Source: a bacterium
GTDB taxonomy: Bacteria; Elusimicrobiota; Elusimicrobia; UBA1565; UBA9628
Assembly (NCBI GenBank): GCA_021810245.1
Contig: JAJZJF010000011.1
Span: 1 to 33,208 of the forward strand
Direction of reading: 5' to 3'
DNA: 33,208 bases
The position numbers were made by a program, and so were the translations under genes. This document shows positions 22,499 to 31,393 of the stretch, one piece after another. Every line of letters begins with the position of its first letter. The stretch's first letter is position 1. The notes under the pieces are model-generated. The model saw only the letters and a program-made list of their open reading frames with translations. It did no database searches and was not told where the DNA came from.

Positions 22499-22506
22499 CT
22501 TACCCC

Positions 22507-23307
22507 CTACAAAGTTTTAGCCATACTCGGCTTGACAAAAATTTTTCCATTGGAAAAAGAACGCATATCCACGAAAAAATTGCCTTTAACGTATGTCTTA
22601 GCGTCCGCCATAACGGCGGAGAGTCTCCTGACCTTCTCATCGGTCCACTTAAAATTTCCCCAATCGATTCGGGTTCCGTCGTTTAAACTCAAGATCCACC
22701 CATTGACTGGAGACCGGTAGCGCAGGCTTTCAATCGGAGAGGGAAGAGGCAGAGACGAAACTTTTTTAAGAAAAGCGGCTATCCGCCGCAAGCCCTTCGG
22801 GTCCATTTTCGCGTCCAAAATTTTGGGAATAGAGTTTTGATACAAGTCCTGCGGGGCTTTAAAAAGTTTCCCCCGCTCATCCAGAAAGCTAGAATTCCCA
22901 TCCTCTATAAAGACTGCGATCGCTTGGCGCAAAACAACACGATAGACCAAGCTTTGAGAAAAAAAATCTCGCCTTAAATCAGCCGACTCCAAAAAGGGAA
23001 AACGCCCTAGGATATCCGAGCTTTTATTTTTCCAGGAATGTATGTTTTGGGAGTTAAGAAAAGAAAGAATTTCAGGTTTTAAAGATTCTGGCGCGCCCTC
23101 AATTACCACCGTTTTGGGAGCAGGGATAGACCCTGAAATCGCGTCTCCAATAAAGAAAGCGGATTTCTTTAAGCGCGACCAACTCAAAGCTAACACGGTC
23201 CCCAAAGCAAAAACCGCAAATATGGATAAGATCTTGCGCTTTCGCGCCTTTCGCGCCTGCGGCCTTAAAGCCACCTTGATGTTTCTATGAGGAACAGCGC
23301 GTTTCAT
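22507..23307 (-). CDS. ftsQ: Cell-division protein FtsQ (POTRA type)
   Basis: The 266-residue protein has a very basic N-terminal tail (PQARKARKRK), one TM helix (ILSIFAVFALGTVLALSWS) and a periplasmic POTRA-like region: VVIEGAPESLKPEILSFLNS, then FLESADLRRDFFSQSLVYRV and VLRQAIAVFIEDGNSSFLDE as the beta domain. FtsQ links early and late divisome proteins. The match is modest in sequence, as usual for FtsQ, but the topology and position between murB and ftsA are decisive. Its ATG overlaps the murB stop. Length is normal. Confidence 0.85.
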   Translation of the reverse strand: MKRAVPHRNIKVALRPQARKARKRKILSIFAVFALGTVLALSWSRLKKSAFFIGDAISGSIPAPKTVVIEGAPESLKPEILSFLNSQNIHSWKNKSSDILGRFPFLESADLRRDFFSQSLVYRVVLRQAIAVFIEDGNSSFLDERGKLFKAPQDLYQNSIPKILDAKMDPKGLRRIAAFLKKVSSLPLPSPIESLRYRSPVNGWILSLNDGTRIDWGNFKWTDEKVRRLSAVMADAKTYVKGNFFVDMRSFSNGKIFVKPSMAKTL

Positions 23308-24212
23308 AACGAGCGCCCAACGACCTTGATTTCAAGCTCAAGATCGACCCCCGCGTCTTCCTTGATTTTTTGCCGTATTTTTTCGATTAAGTCCAGCACA
23401 TCCGAGGCCTTGGCATTGTTAAAATTTTCGATAAAATTGGCATGAAGAGGAGACACGCGAGCGCCGCCAGAGGATATTCCCTTAAGCCCTGCTTTTTCGA
23501 TTAACTCCGCGGCAAAAAACCCATTGGGGTTTTTAAAAATAGAACCGATGTTAAAGGTATGCACGGGTTGAGTTTTTAAGCGTCTTTCTTGATGAACGGC
23601 AACGCGCTTCATTATATCAACTTTCTCGCCTTCTCTCAATCGCAAAAGGGCCGATAAAATCACGCGCCCAGACAGCCCGCTTGAGCGGTAGGAGAAATTA
23701 ACTCGCGAAGAATCGATAAACTCAGATTTAAAAGAGCGCGGCTCGAAAATCTCGATATCCTGAATTAAAGCCCCAATTTCAAGATCGCGCGTTCCAGCGT
23801 TCATCATCACGGCCCCACCCAAGGTGCCAGGAATGCCAATCAACGGTTCTGCCCCCCCTAAACCGTGATTAGCCGCAACGGAAATAAATTGGGGAATCCG
23901 CACTCCCGCTCCGACGCGAACAAGGCCTTTTTCCAAAAAATCTATCTTTTCAAAATCGCCTTTGAGAGTGGCCACGACTCCCGGGATCCCGCCATCAAGA
24001 ATGAGTAAATTAGAGCCCCATCCCATGAAAAATACCGGAATATCCATCTGCCGGCTAAAGCGCATTAAGGTTTCCAGCTCAAGGCGATTATTGATTTCCA
24101 AGTAAGCCTCGGCCAAACCGCCAATCTTAAAAGTCGTGTAGCGCGCCAACGGTTCCCCTAAGCGCGTTTGAGGGAAAATCTTTTTCAGCGCTTCTTGCCA
24201 GTCGGCTTTCAT
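23304..24212 (-). CDS. murB: UDP-N-acetylenolpyruvoylglucosamine reductase MurB
   Basis: The 302-residue flavoenzyme reduces UDP-GlcNAc-enolpyruvate in peptidoglycan synthesis. FAD-binding motifs are YTTFKIGGLAEAYLE, GWGSNLLI, and GAEPLIGIPGTLGGAVMMNA. The substrate domain has NFSYRSSGL, the catalytic Ser in GSIFKNPNGFFAAELIEKAG and the catalytic Glu in LELEIKVVG. It is the type II (short) form. A TTG upstream at 24230 would add six residues, but ATG 24212 gives the normal start. It is the first gene of the long minus-strand run, so its promoter should lie in 24213-24398. Confidence 0.94.
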   Translation of the reverse strand: MKADWQEALKKIFPQTRLGEPLARYTTFKIGGLAEAYLEINNRLELETLMRFSRQMDIPVFFMGWGSNLLILDGGIPGVVATLKGDFEKIDFLEKGLVRVGAGVRIPQFISVAANHGLGGAEPLIGIPGTLGGAVMMNAGTRDLEIGALIQDIEIFEPRSFKSEFIDSSRVNFSYRSSGLSGRVILSALLRLREGEKVDIMKRVAVHQERRLKTQPVHTFNIGSIFKNPNGFFAAELIEKAGLKGISSGGARVSPLHANFIENFNNAKASDVLDLIEKIRQKIKEDAGVDLELEIKVVGRSL

Positions 24213-24398
24213 CAAATACAAGCTTAACAAATGGGCGTCTTGTAATTCTATAGACGAAAATTAGCGAAAACCAATGTCCCAATCACTGCCCAGACTATCC
24301 AGGCAATTAAATAGGCTAATTAAGATGTATATTGAGGAAGGGCGAATCCTTTTTAGGATTTGTGAATCCAAAAGATAAGAGTTGCCTGGGGGGTTACT
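24213..24398. promoter_or_regulatory. Divergent intergenic region, murB operon / PQQ-like gene
   Basis: This region separates the long minus-strand operon from the plus-strand PQQ gene and must hold promoters for both. I see no consensus pair with good spacing. A perfect hairpin AATCCT-TTTT-AGGATT (24347-24362) lies in what would be the leader of the plus-strand gene, about 40 bp before its start. It could be an RNA regulatory structure. Confidence 0.4.
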
Positions 24399-25928
24399 AT
24401 GAATCAGAAAAAAAATCCAATCGTTTATTTGAGGGGGATTCTATTCTCCGTCTCTTTTTTTATTCTTCCGCGCGCCTTGACCGCCGCGACTTGGATGGTC
24501 CCCGTCGCGCCTCAAGGGCCTTTTGATCGGGTTTACTATCCGCAAAATGCGCCTGTTGGTTCCGATATCAATGTCGGGCCGCTTGAATGGACTCAAATGA
24601 ATCTCGGCGCCGATCACAATGCGGATGTTCCCCTTTCCGGACAGACTCCGCTTTGGTCTAAAAATGGGGTTTCTTGGAGATTTGCCGAGGCGCGAGCTTG
24701 GCCTTTGGAAAACAAAGATCCCTTTGGAGCCCATATCTATGGACAGGTTGAAGCGGGCGCGGTTCAGACTCAGTTTTACGGGAACGCCCTCGGCGTTTCT
24801 GTCGTTGATGGAATCTTATACGCCGAAAGCGATGATATGTTTGCCTATGCCTTAAACATGAAAACGGGGCAATTGATCTGGCGCACGAGCCCCGTTGGAA
24901 ACCATTTAATGGGAAATCCCATCGTTAAGGGCCGTTTTGTTTATTTGTCGGCGGGAGGTGTGGGTTTTAATTTCGCAAACGTCGTCAAATACGCAAAAAA
25001 CCCTTACAAAGCCGTGCGCGGAATGGATTTTAGTTATAACGGAATCTACGCTTTAGATCGATTGACTGGACGCCTCATTTGGCGCCATTCAAGCGTGGGC
25101 GAAGCCATGCCAACGCCAGCTGTCTTTGGCGACGTTCTTTATTTCGCGACTGGAAGCGGCTCGGTTCATGCCATCAACCGCCACACTGGCCAAACGATAT
25201 GGACGACCCGCTTAACGGGAAGCGACAATATGTCGAGCCCCGCTTATTATCAAGGCAAACTCTATCTTGCCCTCGCTATTAAGCCGCGCCTCTATTGTCT
25301 TGACGCAAAAACCGGAAAGATTTTATGGAAAAACACGCTTCCCGGCGCGGCCAATACCGGAATGGGAGACGTCTCTCCGGCCGTTTCAAATGGCGTCGTC
25401 ATCATGGACGCGGTGACCTCTCCCAAAACCGTGAGAGGTAAAACGACGCTCAACCCCGTGATTCGGGCTTTTGATTCTAACTCCGGCGCGCCGCTTTGGA
25501 CCGCGTCCATGGGACGAGGCCCAAAACCTCCCGCCTTTAAGGGCGGCGTGCCCATGATTTATGGCGGAGTGGTTTATGTCGGCTCGCCCGTCAACGGAGC
25601 TTATCAAGCGCGCGATTTAAAAACCGGAAAACTACTTTGGAAATGGAACAAAATCGCTTCAGCCAGAAGCGCTCCCACGATGGATAACAACGTCCTCTAT
25701 ATCGCTGGCGCGGAAAGCGTTTATGCGCTCAATCCTCGAACTGGAAAAGAAATGGGGCGCGTCAAGATTGGCGGAAGAATGGGAATCGTGAGCCCAACCA
25801 TCGTTGGAGGAACAATTTATTTGTCAAATACTTGGGACTGGATCGTCGCCCTTCCAAAACAAGATGTTCTCTCTTCAAACCAGGAGAAGCAAAAACAAAC
25901 ACAACCAGCCCAACAAAAAAATAACTAG
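24399..25928 (+). CDS. Exported PQQ-like beta-propeller protein
   Basis: The 509-residue protein has a signal peptide (ILFSVSFFILPRALTA then AT) and tandem propeller blades carrying the PQQ/quinoprotein signature: AYALNMKTGQLIWRTSP, YALDRLTGRLIWRHSS, HAINRHTGQTIWTTRL, YCLDAKTGKILWKNTL, then RDLKTGKLLWKW and ALNPRTGKEMG. Blades number about seven or eight. Such proteins may be PQQ-dependent dehydrogenases or BamB-like scaffolds. The start lacks the calcium-binding catalytic residues that I can be sure of, so an enzyme role is not shown. A C-terminal Gln-rich tail (KQKQTQPAQQKNN) is unusual. It stands alone between the operon and the FtsH-like gene. Confidence 0.8.
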   Translation: MNQKKNPIVYLRGILFSVSFFILPRALTAATWMVPVAPQGPFDRVYYPQNAPVGSDINVGPLEWTQMNLGADHNADVPLSGQTPLWSKNGVSWRFAEARAWPLENKDPFGAHIYGQVEAGAVQTQFYGNALGVSVVDGILYAESDDMFAYALNMKTGQLIWRTSPVGNHLMGNPIVKGRFVYLSAGGVGFNFANVVKYAKNPYKAVRGMDFSYNGIYALDRLTGRLIWRHSSVGEAMPTPAVFGDVLYFATGSGSVHAINRHTGQTIWTTRLTGSDNMSSPAYYQGKLYLALAIKPRLYCLDAKTGKILWKNTLPGAANTGMGDVSPAVSNGVVIMDAVTSPKTVRGKTTLNPVIRAFDSNSGAPLWTASMGRGPKPPAFKGGVPMIYGGVVYVGSPVNGAYQARDLKTGKLLWKWNKIASARSAPTMDNNVLYIAGAESVYALNPRTGKEMGRVKIGGRMGIVSPTIVGGTIYLSNTWDWIVALPKQDVLSSNQEKQKQTQPAQQKNN

Positions 25929-26113
25929 AAAGAACTTCCTCTAGTAGGCGCCGATCATTTTCCGCTTAAGATCCTTTATTTCTCGCCTTGATTTGGAAGC
26001 GCTGGCATTAATCCCTCCAAAATACCCCCCACAAAAAATAGGTCCTTTGACCCAAGGGCGTCTAGGCCTTTTGGCCCTGTTAGACTTTTGAAAATTATCT
26101 TACACTCAAACAG
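25929..26113. promoter_or_regulatory. Intergenic region before the tandem-AAA protease
   Basis: The 185 bp contain a run of CTTTTGGCCCTGTT-like sequence and an AGGCCTTTTGGCCCT near-palindrome (about 26069-26083). TATCTT or TACACT near 26097-26106 could be a -10, but no clean -35 fits. No Shine-Dalgarno sequence is seen before the ATG at 26114. I can support only that the promoter is probably here. Confidence 0.35.
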
Positions 26114-29100
26114 ATGAGAAAAATAATCGCTCTCTTTATCGCCGCAACTCTCTGTGCGCCCGGTCCTGTTTTCGCGGGAAGTTTAGAATCTTCTTTTCAT
26201 ACAGATAACCCCTCCCAAGTTATCGGAGTCACACAATCTCCTCTTAATATAGAATCTGTCGCCGCGATTCCCAGCGAGAGCTTAAGCCCAGCCGATTTTG
26301 GAAACAGAGATATCCTCTCAAAGCTACCCATTCAACCGATGCTCTCTGCCAAATCCCTCAATCAAAGGAAAATTCTTGAACTCAAGTCCGGAATATCCGC
26401 GCCAAAAGAAAAAGCGAGTCCGGTTCAAAAAATAAAAGGACGCATATCCAAGACCATTCAATACACGAAAGCATCGTTGAAGGTTAATCGCCAAAACCTT
26501 GCGACGAACCTCTCTCAATTTTTCGATCGTTCAGCGCATTTTCCAAACCACAAGGACGCGACTAGCATTGCCCCCTACAAAAAAGAAACACAGTCTTTAA
26601 AACCTTGGCAAAAAGCCGGGGCTCTAGCGGCGGCGACTGCCCCTCTCACCAAAGTTCAAAGCGCCATAGCCAGCCCCCTTGCTAATCCGCAAAACGCGCC
26701 GGTTCACCACTCTATTTTAGCTTCCCTTTTTGGCGCCAGCGGGCTAACCCATCTTGTTCTCACCGCCGTAGCGGTTGCGTTTACTTACTGGGTTTGGAAA
26801 AAATTTGGGTCTAATTTGCGCCAAAAGGTTTCTGACTGGAAAAATGCCAGAAGCAAAAGTTGGAAAGAAACCGCCAAAAATCAAAAAGAAGAAAATCCTT
26901 TGGCCTCAACCATTACTTTTGCCGATATCGCGGGACAAGATAAAGCCGTTAACGAGGTTAGAAAAATCATTTCCGCCTTTGAGTCTCCCTCCAAATATAA
27001 AAGCATCAACCCCCGGTTTAAACCCCGAAATGCTTTCCTGCTCGTCGGCCCGCCGGGAACGGGAAAAACGCTACTGGCCGAGGCCGTCGCGGGAGAACTC
27101 AAACTCGACAAGGGTTCTTTCTTCAAAACCGACGGTTCTTCTTTCATGAACAAATTTGTGGGAGTCGGCCCCGACGCCGTCCGTAAGTTTTTTGAAAAAG
27201 CCCGGGAAGAAAGCAAAAAGTCGAAAAAGCCTTCCTTGATATTCATTGACGAGATCGACGGCTTCGGAAACCGCGGCGGAACCTCAGACAGCGGAGCCGA
27301 TCACGAAAAACAGATGACGATCGGCGCTCTTTTAACCGAAATGAACAATCTCTCGGGACCAGACTATAATGTTCTGGTTATCGGCGCCACCAACGAATTC
27401 GGAAAGCTCGACAAAGCTCTTAAGCGCTCGGGTCGATTTGGAACCCACATCGCGCTTGAAAATCCCGATCTTCAAGGACGCGAGAGCATCTTGCGCCTCC
27501 ATACGAAAGACGCGCGCTTATCGCCAGACGTCGATCTCCATAAAATCGCCGAAAAGATAACGGGCTTTTCGGGAGCCGATATCGAAGCGGTCGCACAAAG
27601 AGCGACTGAAATCGCCGTTGAAGACAATCAAGCCGATTTTATTTCTCAAGCCGATTTTGAAAAAGCGGTTGAACACATCAAAGAGAACATCAATCAAAAG
27701 GCCAAAGCCGTCGACAGTTCCAACAACTCATCTTCGATATCCATTCAATTCGAGGATCCTGAAACCATGACGACCGGATTTTCCCAAGTCGCCGGACAAG
27801 ACGAGGCAAAAGCGGAAGTCGCGGAATTAGTCGACCAAGTCAAAAATAGGGCGCGCTATCTTGAGATTAACCCGCAATTCCGCCCATTGCGCGGAGCCCT
27901 ATTGTTTGGACCTCCGGGAACGGGAAAAACCTTAATGGCCCGGGCTATCGCGAAAGAATCAGGAGCCCTTTTCTTCAAAGTAGATGGAACCGATTTCCTC
28001 AAGAAGTTCGTAGGAGAAGGCCCTCAAGCGGTCCGAGATATTTTCGAGGCCGCTTCCTACGAATCCAAGAGGGAGAAAAAGCCGGCCATCATCTTTATCG
28101 ATGAAATTGATGCCATCGGCCGCGCCCGCGGTTCAGATCTCAACGGAAGCCAAGACGCTCTGGTCAACCAGCTTTTAACCGCCATTGACGGATTTAAAAC
28201 CGAAAACAATGTCACCGTCATCGGAGCGACCAATAAGCCGGAATCTCTCGACCCCGCTTTAACTCGCGGCGGACGGATTGAACTTCAAATTCCCATTGGG
28301 CTTCCCGATGTCGTTGGAAGAGAAGGAATTCTCAAGGTTCATACTCAAGGTATCGCGCTGGATTCCGACGTCAACCTCAGAAAAGTTGCGCAACAAACCG
28401 CGGGTTTTTCTGGAGCGGACATGGAAAGCCTGGTCATGAAAGCGACTTCCGCCTCCATTAAACGCGGGGCTAGCGCGCTTTCCCAAGCGGACTTTATTTC
28501 TTCAATCGATCGCGTCCAACTTGGAATGGAGAGAAAACTCGCGATGCCGGAAGACGAGAAACAAGTCGTGGCTTATCACGAAACAGGGCACGCTCTTGTC
28601 TCGCATCTCTTACCGGACGCAGATCCTATTCACAAAGTGACAATAGTCCCGCACGGACTCAACGCTTTAGGCCTCATGCAGGCCGCGTCAGACGTTGAAA
28701 GAAACATTCAAAGCCGTTCGTATTTGGTCGCCCGCATGGCCGTCGCCCTTGGAGGGCGAGCCGGCGAAGAATTGATGAGCGAAAGGCTTAATGGGAAAAA
28801 AGAAAATTTCTCTGGCGCTTCCAACGACCTTGAACAGGCGACAAAAATCGCCCGGCATATGGTCATGAAATTTGGAATGTCTGAGAAAGTGGGTTTGGTC
28901 AGCTACGGGTTTGAAAATGATCGCCAAAACCCGCGCCCCGCCAGCGAGGAAATGAACAGACTCATCGAAGCCGAGGTCAAGGCCCTGGTTCAAGACTCTT
29001 ACGTCTTGGCGAGACAAACCCTTCAGTCGAATTGGGAGATATTCAAAACCATCGCCGAAGAACTCAAGAAAAAAGAAACCCTTCGCGGGGAAGATTTCGA

Positions 29101-29137
29101 TCGCCTAATTCCCAAGGCCAAAAACTCCCAGAAATAA
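26114..29137 (+). CDS. FtsH-type membrane protease with two AAA modules
   Basis: This 1007-residue protein has a signal-like N-terminus (MRKIIALFIAATLCAPGPVF), about 185 exported Ser/Lys/Gln-rich residues, and one TM helix (about 213-231). Two AAA ATPase modules follow: Walker A GPPGTGKT at 312-319 and again at 599-606; Walker B FIDEID near 377-382 and again in the second module; sensor-1 GATN in both; Arg-finger motifs KRSGRFG and TRGGRIE. A zinc protease domain has HETGH at 822-826 and the third ligand in SNDLEQAT (D905). Normal FtsH has one AAA module and about 640 residues, so this is a duplicated-motor version. It should degrade membrane proteins. Both ATP sites look complete. Confidence 0.88.
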   Translation: MRKIIALFIAATLCAPGPVFAGSLESSFHTDNPSQVIGVTQSPLNIESVAAIPSESLSPADFGNRDILSKLPIQPMLSAKSLNQRKILELKSGISAPKEKASPVQKIKGRISKTIQYTKASLKVNRQNLATNLSQFFDRSAHFPNHKDATSIAPYKKETQSLKPWQKAGALAAATAPLTKVQSAIASPLANPQNAPVHHSILASLFGASGLTHLVLTAVAVAFTYWVWKKFGSNLRQKVSDWKNARSKSWKETAKNQKEENPLASTITFADIAGQDKAVNEVRKIISAFESPSKYKSINPRFKPRNAFLLVGPPGTGKTLLAEAVAGELKLDKGSFFKTDGSSFMNKFVGVGPDAVRKFFEKAREESKKSKKPSLIFIDEIDGFGNRGGTSDSGADHEKQMTIGALLTEMNNLSGPDYNVLVIGATNEFGKLDKALKRSGRFGTHIALENPDLQGRESILRLHTKDARLSPDVDLHKIAEKITGFSGADIEAVAQRATEIAVEDNQADFISQADFEKAVEHIKENINQKAKAVDSSNNSSSISIQFEDPETMTTGFSQVAGQDEAKAEVAELVDQVKNRARYLEINPQFRPLRGALLFGPPGTGKTLMARAIAKESGALFFKVDGTDFLKKFVGEGPQAVRDIFEAASYESKREKKPAIIFIDEIDAIGRARGSDLNGSQDALVNQLLTAIDGFKTENNVTVIGATNKPESLDPALTRGGRIELQIPIGLPDVVGREGILKVHTQGIALDSDVNLRKVAQQTAGFSGADMESLVMKATSASIKRGASALSQADFISSIDRVQLGMERKLAMPEDEKQVVAYHETGHALVSHLLPDADPIHKVTIVPHGLNALGLMQAASDVERNIQSRSYLVARMAVALGGRAGEELMSERLNGKKENFSGASNDLEQATKIARHMVMKFGMSEKVGLVSYGFENDRQNPRPASEEMNRLIEAEVKALVQDSYVLARQTLQSNWEIFKTIAEELKKKETLRGEDFDRLIPKAKNSQK

Positions 29138-29177
29138 AGTTTCAGACGGAGATGTCCTCCTTTTTGTATAATAAGGC

Positions 29178-29852
29178 GTGGATCAGTCTCTGATTTTCAA
29201 CTATTTAAAGCGCACTCGAATCATCGAAGCGCCTAGGTCAACCTTAGCGACCTTTGGGGCGACCCATATCGAGTATCACCTCATTTCTCCCATTGACAAT
29301 CTCAAGGATAAAACGCGCTTAAGGCAAGGGGAAGTCATCAGCCATAAGCCCCAAATTATTACGCCTCAAACCCTGTCCGAGCGATTTGAAGGCTTTGGCC
29401 CGGAAGCGGATGAATTCGCCAACTGGCTTAAATCCAGCTACGGAGAATTCTTAAGAGCGCTCGAATATCAATTTCAAAACAAGGGCTTTTCAGCCCAGGT
29501 GATTTCCGAATCTCCTAAAGAAGTGGCCACGCGGATTCAACTCGACATTCAATCGCGAAAGCTGCCTAACCAAGCCGTTATCAGTTGCCCCGACGCCGCT
29601 TGGTCCTTGGCATTGATGAAGTTTACGCTCGATGAATCGGCGAGATCCTTTCCCATTCATCTGCGCGACATGGAACGCCGCGGGATGTTCAACCCGGAAA
29701 AATTCCAAGAAGATCGCAATCGCCGCGAAATTGAGTCTTTGTTCGAGAAAGCCGCCTCTGGAGACAAAGATATTTTGCCGGTCCTAGGAAGGAAATTAAA
29801 AGATTATGGGCTTTTTCCGGAATACGAAGACCGCTACCTCAGTTTCTTTTAA
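29178..29852 (+). CDS. Conserved-looking protein of unknown function
   Basis: A 224-residue soluble protein from a GTG start. Notable segments are EYHLISPIDNLKDKTRLRQG, PQIITPQTLSERFEGFGPEA, ISCPDAAWSLALMKFTLDES, then FNPEKFQEDRNRREIESLFE. I recognise no family. A TATAAT lies only 5 bp before the GTG, so if it is a -10 the message would be leaderless; otherwise it is translated from read-through of the protease gene 40 bp upstream. Its 3' end overlaps the next gene by 47 bp in another frame. It and the next gene probably work with the protease, from position alone. Confidence 0.6.
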   Translation: MDQSLIFNYLKRTRIIEAPRSTLATFGATHIEYHLISPIDNLKDKTRLRQGEVISHKPQIITPQTLSERFEGFGPEADEFANWLKSSYGEFLRALEYQFQNKGFSAQVISESPKEVATRIQLDIQSRKLPNQAVISCPDAAWSLALMKFTLDESARSFPIHLRDMERRGMFNPEKFQEDRNRREIESLFEKAASGDKDILPVLGRKLKDYGLFPEYEDRYLSFF

Positions 29853-31380
29853 AGCCTTCGTTTTCTTCGTTGTGGGATTATCCTTATTTCCCATCAAAAC
29901 GCGCGCTCAAATAAGCCCGCAACTCACTCAAACAATCCAGGAAGAAAAAAGGCGCCTTGAATTAAACCCCCAAATCGAAAAAGCCTTGGCCAAGAGAATT
30001 TCTAATTCATCTATTGGAGACAAAATTTCTCTCTCAAAAAACAGCCTTGAGAGAACCAAAGAAATAGAGGCTTGGCTGCTCAAAAATCCCGAAGCGGGGG
30101 CTATCATCGCCTTGGGTCTGGCCGAAGACGATGCCAACGGAAACCATGCGTTTGAAAATAGAATGAATCAACAACTCAGCCAATTTGAGCCTAATCCCGG
30201 AGCGGTCCACAATGCCTATTACCGACTAAAACGAGCGAGCAAAACCGAACGCTCAATGCTTTCCGATAAAACCATGACCAATGAAGAGAGAGTGGAAATA
30301 CTCAACAATCTCTTTGAAGGACGCGGAAGCGGATCGAAGGCCATCATTCGCCGGATGCAGCAAAGTTCTTCCAGCCAATCTCCAGCCACAACGCTGACGG
30401 GAAACTTCTATAACCGCCTGAGCGCGTCCAACCTCTCCGGTTATTCGCCCAATGTCGCGGCGCTGCAAAGTCAAATGGCCAGAGAAAACATCCCCGGCGC
30501 TCCGCCCTTAATTGTAACGGGATACCTGGACAACAAAACCCTCTCCTATCCCGCCTACGCGATGAAATTCGATCTATCCAATCTCAAGTCGCGCCTTGAT
30601 CAGCAAGAGTCTTTGGCCTTGGCCAAAGAACTCGGAATTTCTATTTCCGGGCGACAAGCGGAAGATCCCGCCACGCTTTCATCTTTATTGGAAAAAGCTC
30701 AAAGAAAAAAGATTTCCATCCCAAAAGATTTTCAGATTCAAGCGGAAACTCTCTCTCGCGCCCAAAAGGCCATTGAATCCTTCGGAAAATTCGCTCAACA
30801 GGGTCAAAATCCTAAAAAAATCACGTTAGGATTTATCGCTCAACTTGGCAATCTCCAAAGAGAAGCTTCCCGCTGGATCAACGCGGCTTTTCTGGAAGAA
30901 GAAATCAGCCGCATCCTTAAAGAAGAAAAAAGCCTTTCTCCCCGGCTTAAAGAAGCGATTGCCGCTTGCCCTGTTTCCGCCCAAGAAAAAGGAGAATATC
31001 TCCAGCGTGGGCAAAATTTTTTCGATAAGCTCAACGCCCTTAATTTAAGTGATTTTAAAGCCTTGACCGATCTCGTCAACCACTGGCCCCAAAAATCCAA
31101 AGAAGCCGATCGCTTTATTCAAAAAAGCGCTCAAATGCGGCCCCATCTTTTTACCGACATTGAAAACTTTGTCGCCGTCCCCTATCGCCTCGCCTCCCTT
31201 TCTCAACCGGAACCTCGCTGGAAAAGCTGGGCCAATAAAATCGCCCGCGATTTCTTTTCCTGGACCAGCTACGGAAAACATCTGAAAGCTTTAGATTCGC
31301 AAAAGCAAACAATTAAAAACATTTTCTTAAGCATCGCTATTGGAGACCAAACGGCCGCGCGCCGGATGATTAACCCTTAA
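29806..31380 (+). CDS. Exported helical protein of unknown function
   Basis: The 524-residue protein has a signal peptide (AFVFFVVGLSLFPIKTRA) starting 47 bp inside the preceding gene, and a mature part that is almost wholly alpha-helical and charged. Segments such as LKSRLDQQESLALAKELGIS, then SLLEKAQRKKISIP, have heptad character and could form coiled coils. It ends in IAIGDQTAARRMINP. I recognise no family. A later start is possible, since the overlap is long, but the signal peptide supports ATG 29806. It may be periplasmic and a partner or substrate of the upstream tandem-AAA protease, from context only. Confidence 0.6.
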   Translation: MGFFRNTKTATSVSFKAFVFFVVGLSLFPIKTRAQISPQLTQTIQEEKRRLELNPQIEKALAKRISNSSIGDKISLSKNSLERTKEIEAWLLKNPEAGAIIALGLAEDDANGNHAFENRMNQQLSQFEPNPGAVHNAYYRLKRASKTERSMLSDKTMTNEERVEILNNLFEGRGSGSKAIIRRMQQSSSSQSPATTLTGNFYNRLSASNLSGYSPNVAALQSQMARENIPGAPPLIVTGYLDNKTLSYPAYAMKFDLSNLKSRLDQQESLALAKELGISISGRQAEDPATLSSLLEKAQRKKISIPKDFQIQAETLSRAQKAIESFGKFAQQGQNPKKITLGFIAQLGNLQREASRWINAAFLEEEISRILKEEKSLSPRLKEAIAACPVSAQEKGEYLQRGQNFFDKLNALNLSDFKALTDLVNHWPQKSKEADRFIQKSAQMRPHLFTDIENFVAVPYRLASLSQPEPRWKSWANKIARDFFSWTSYGKHLKALDSQKQTIKNIFLSIAIGDQTAARRMINP

Positions 31381-31393
31381 GTCGCATTTCCGC

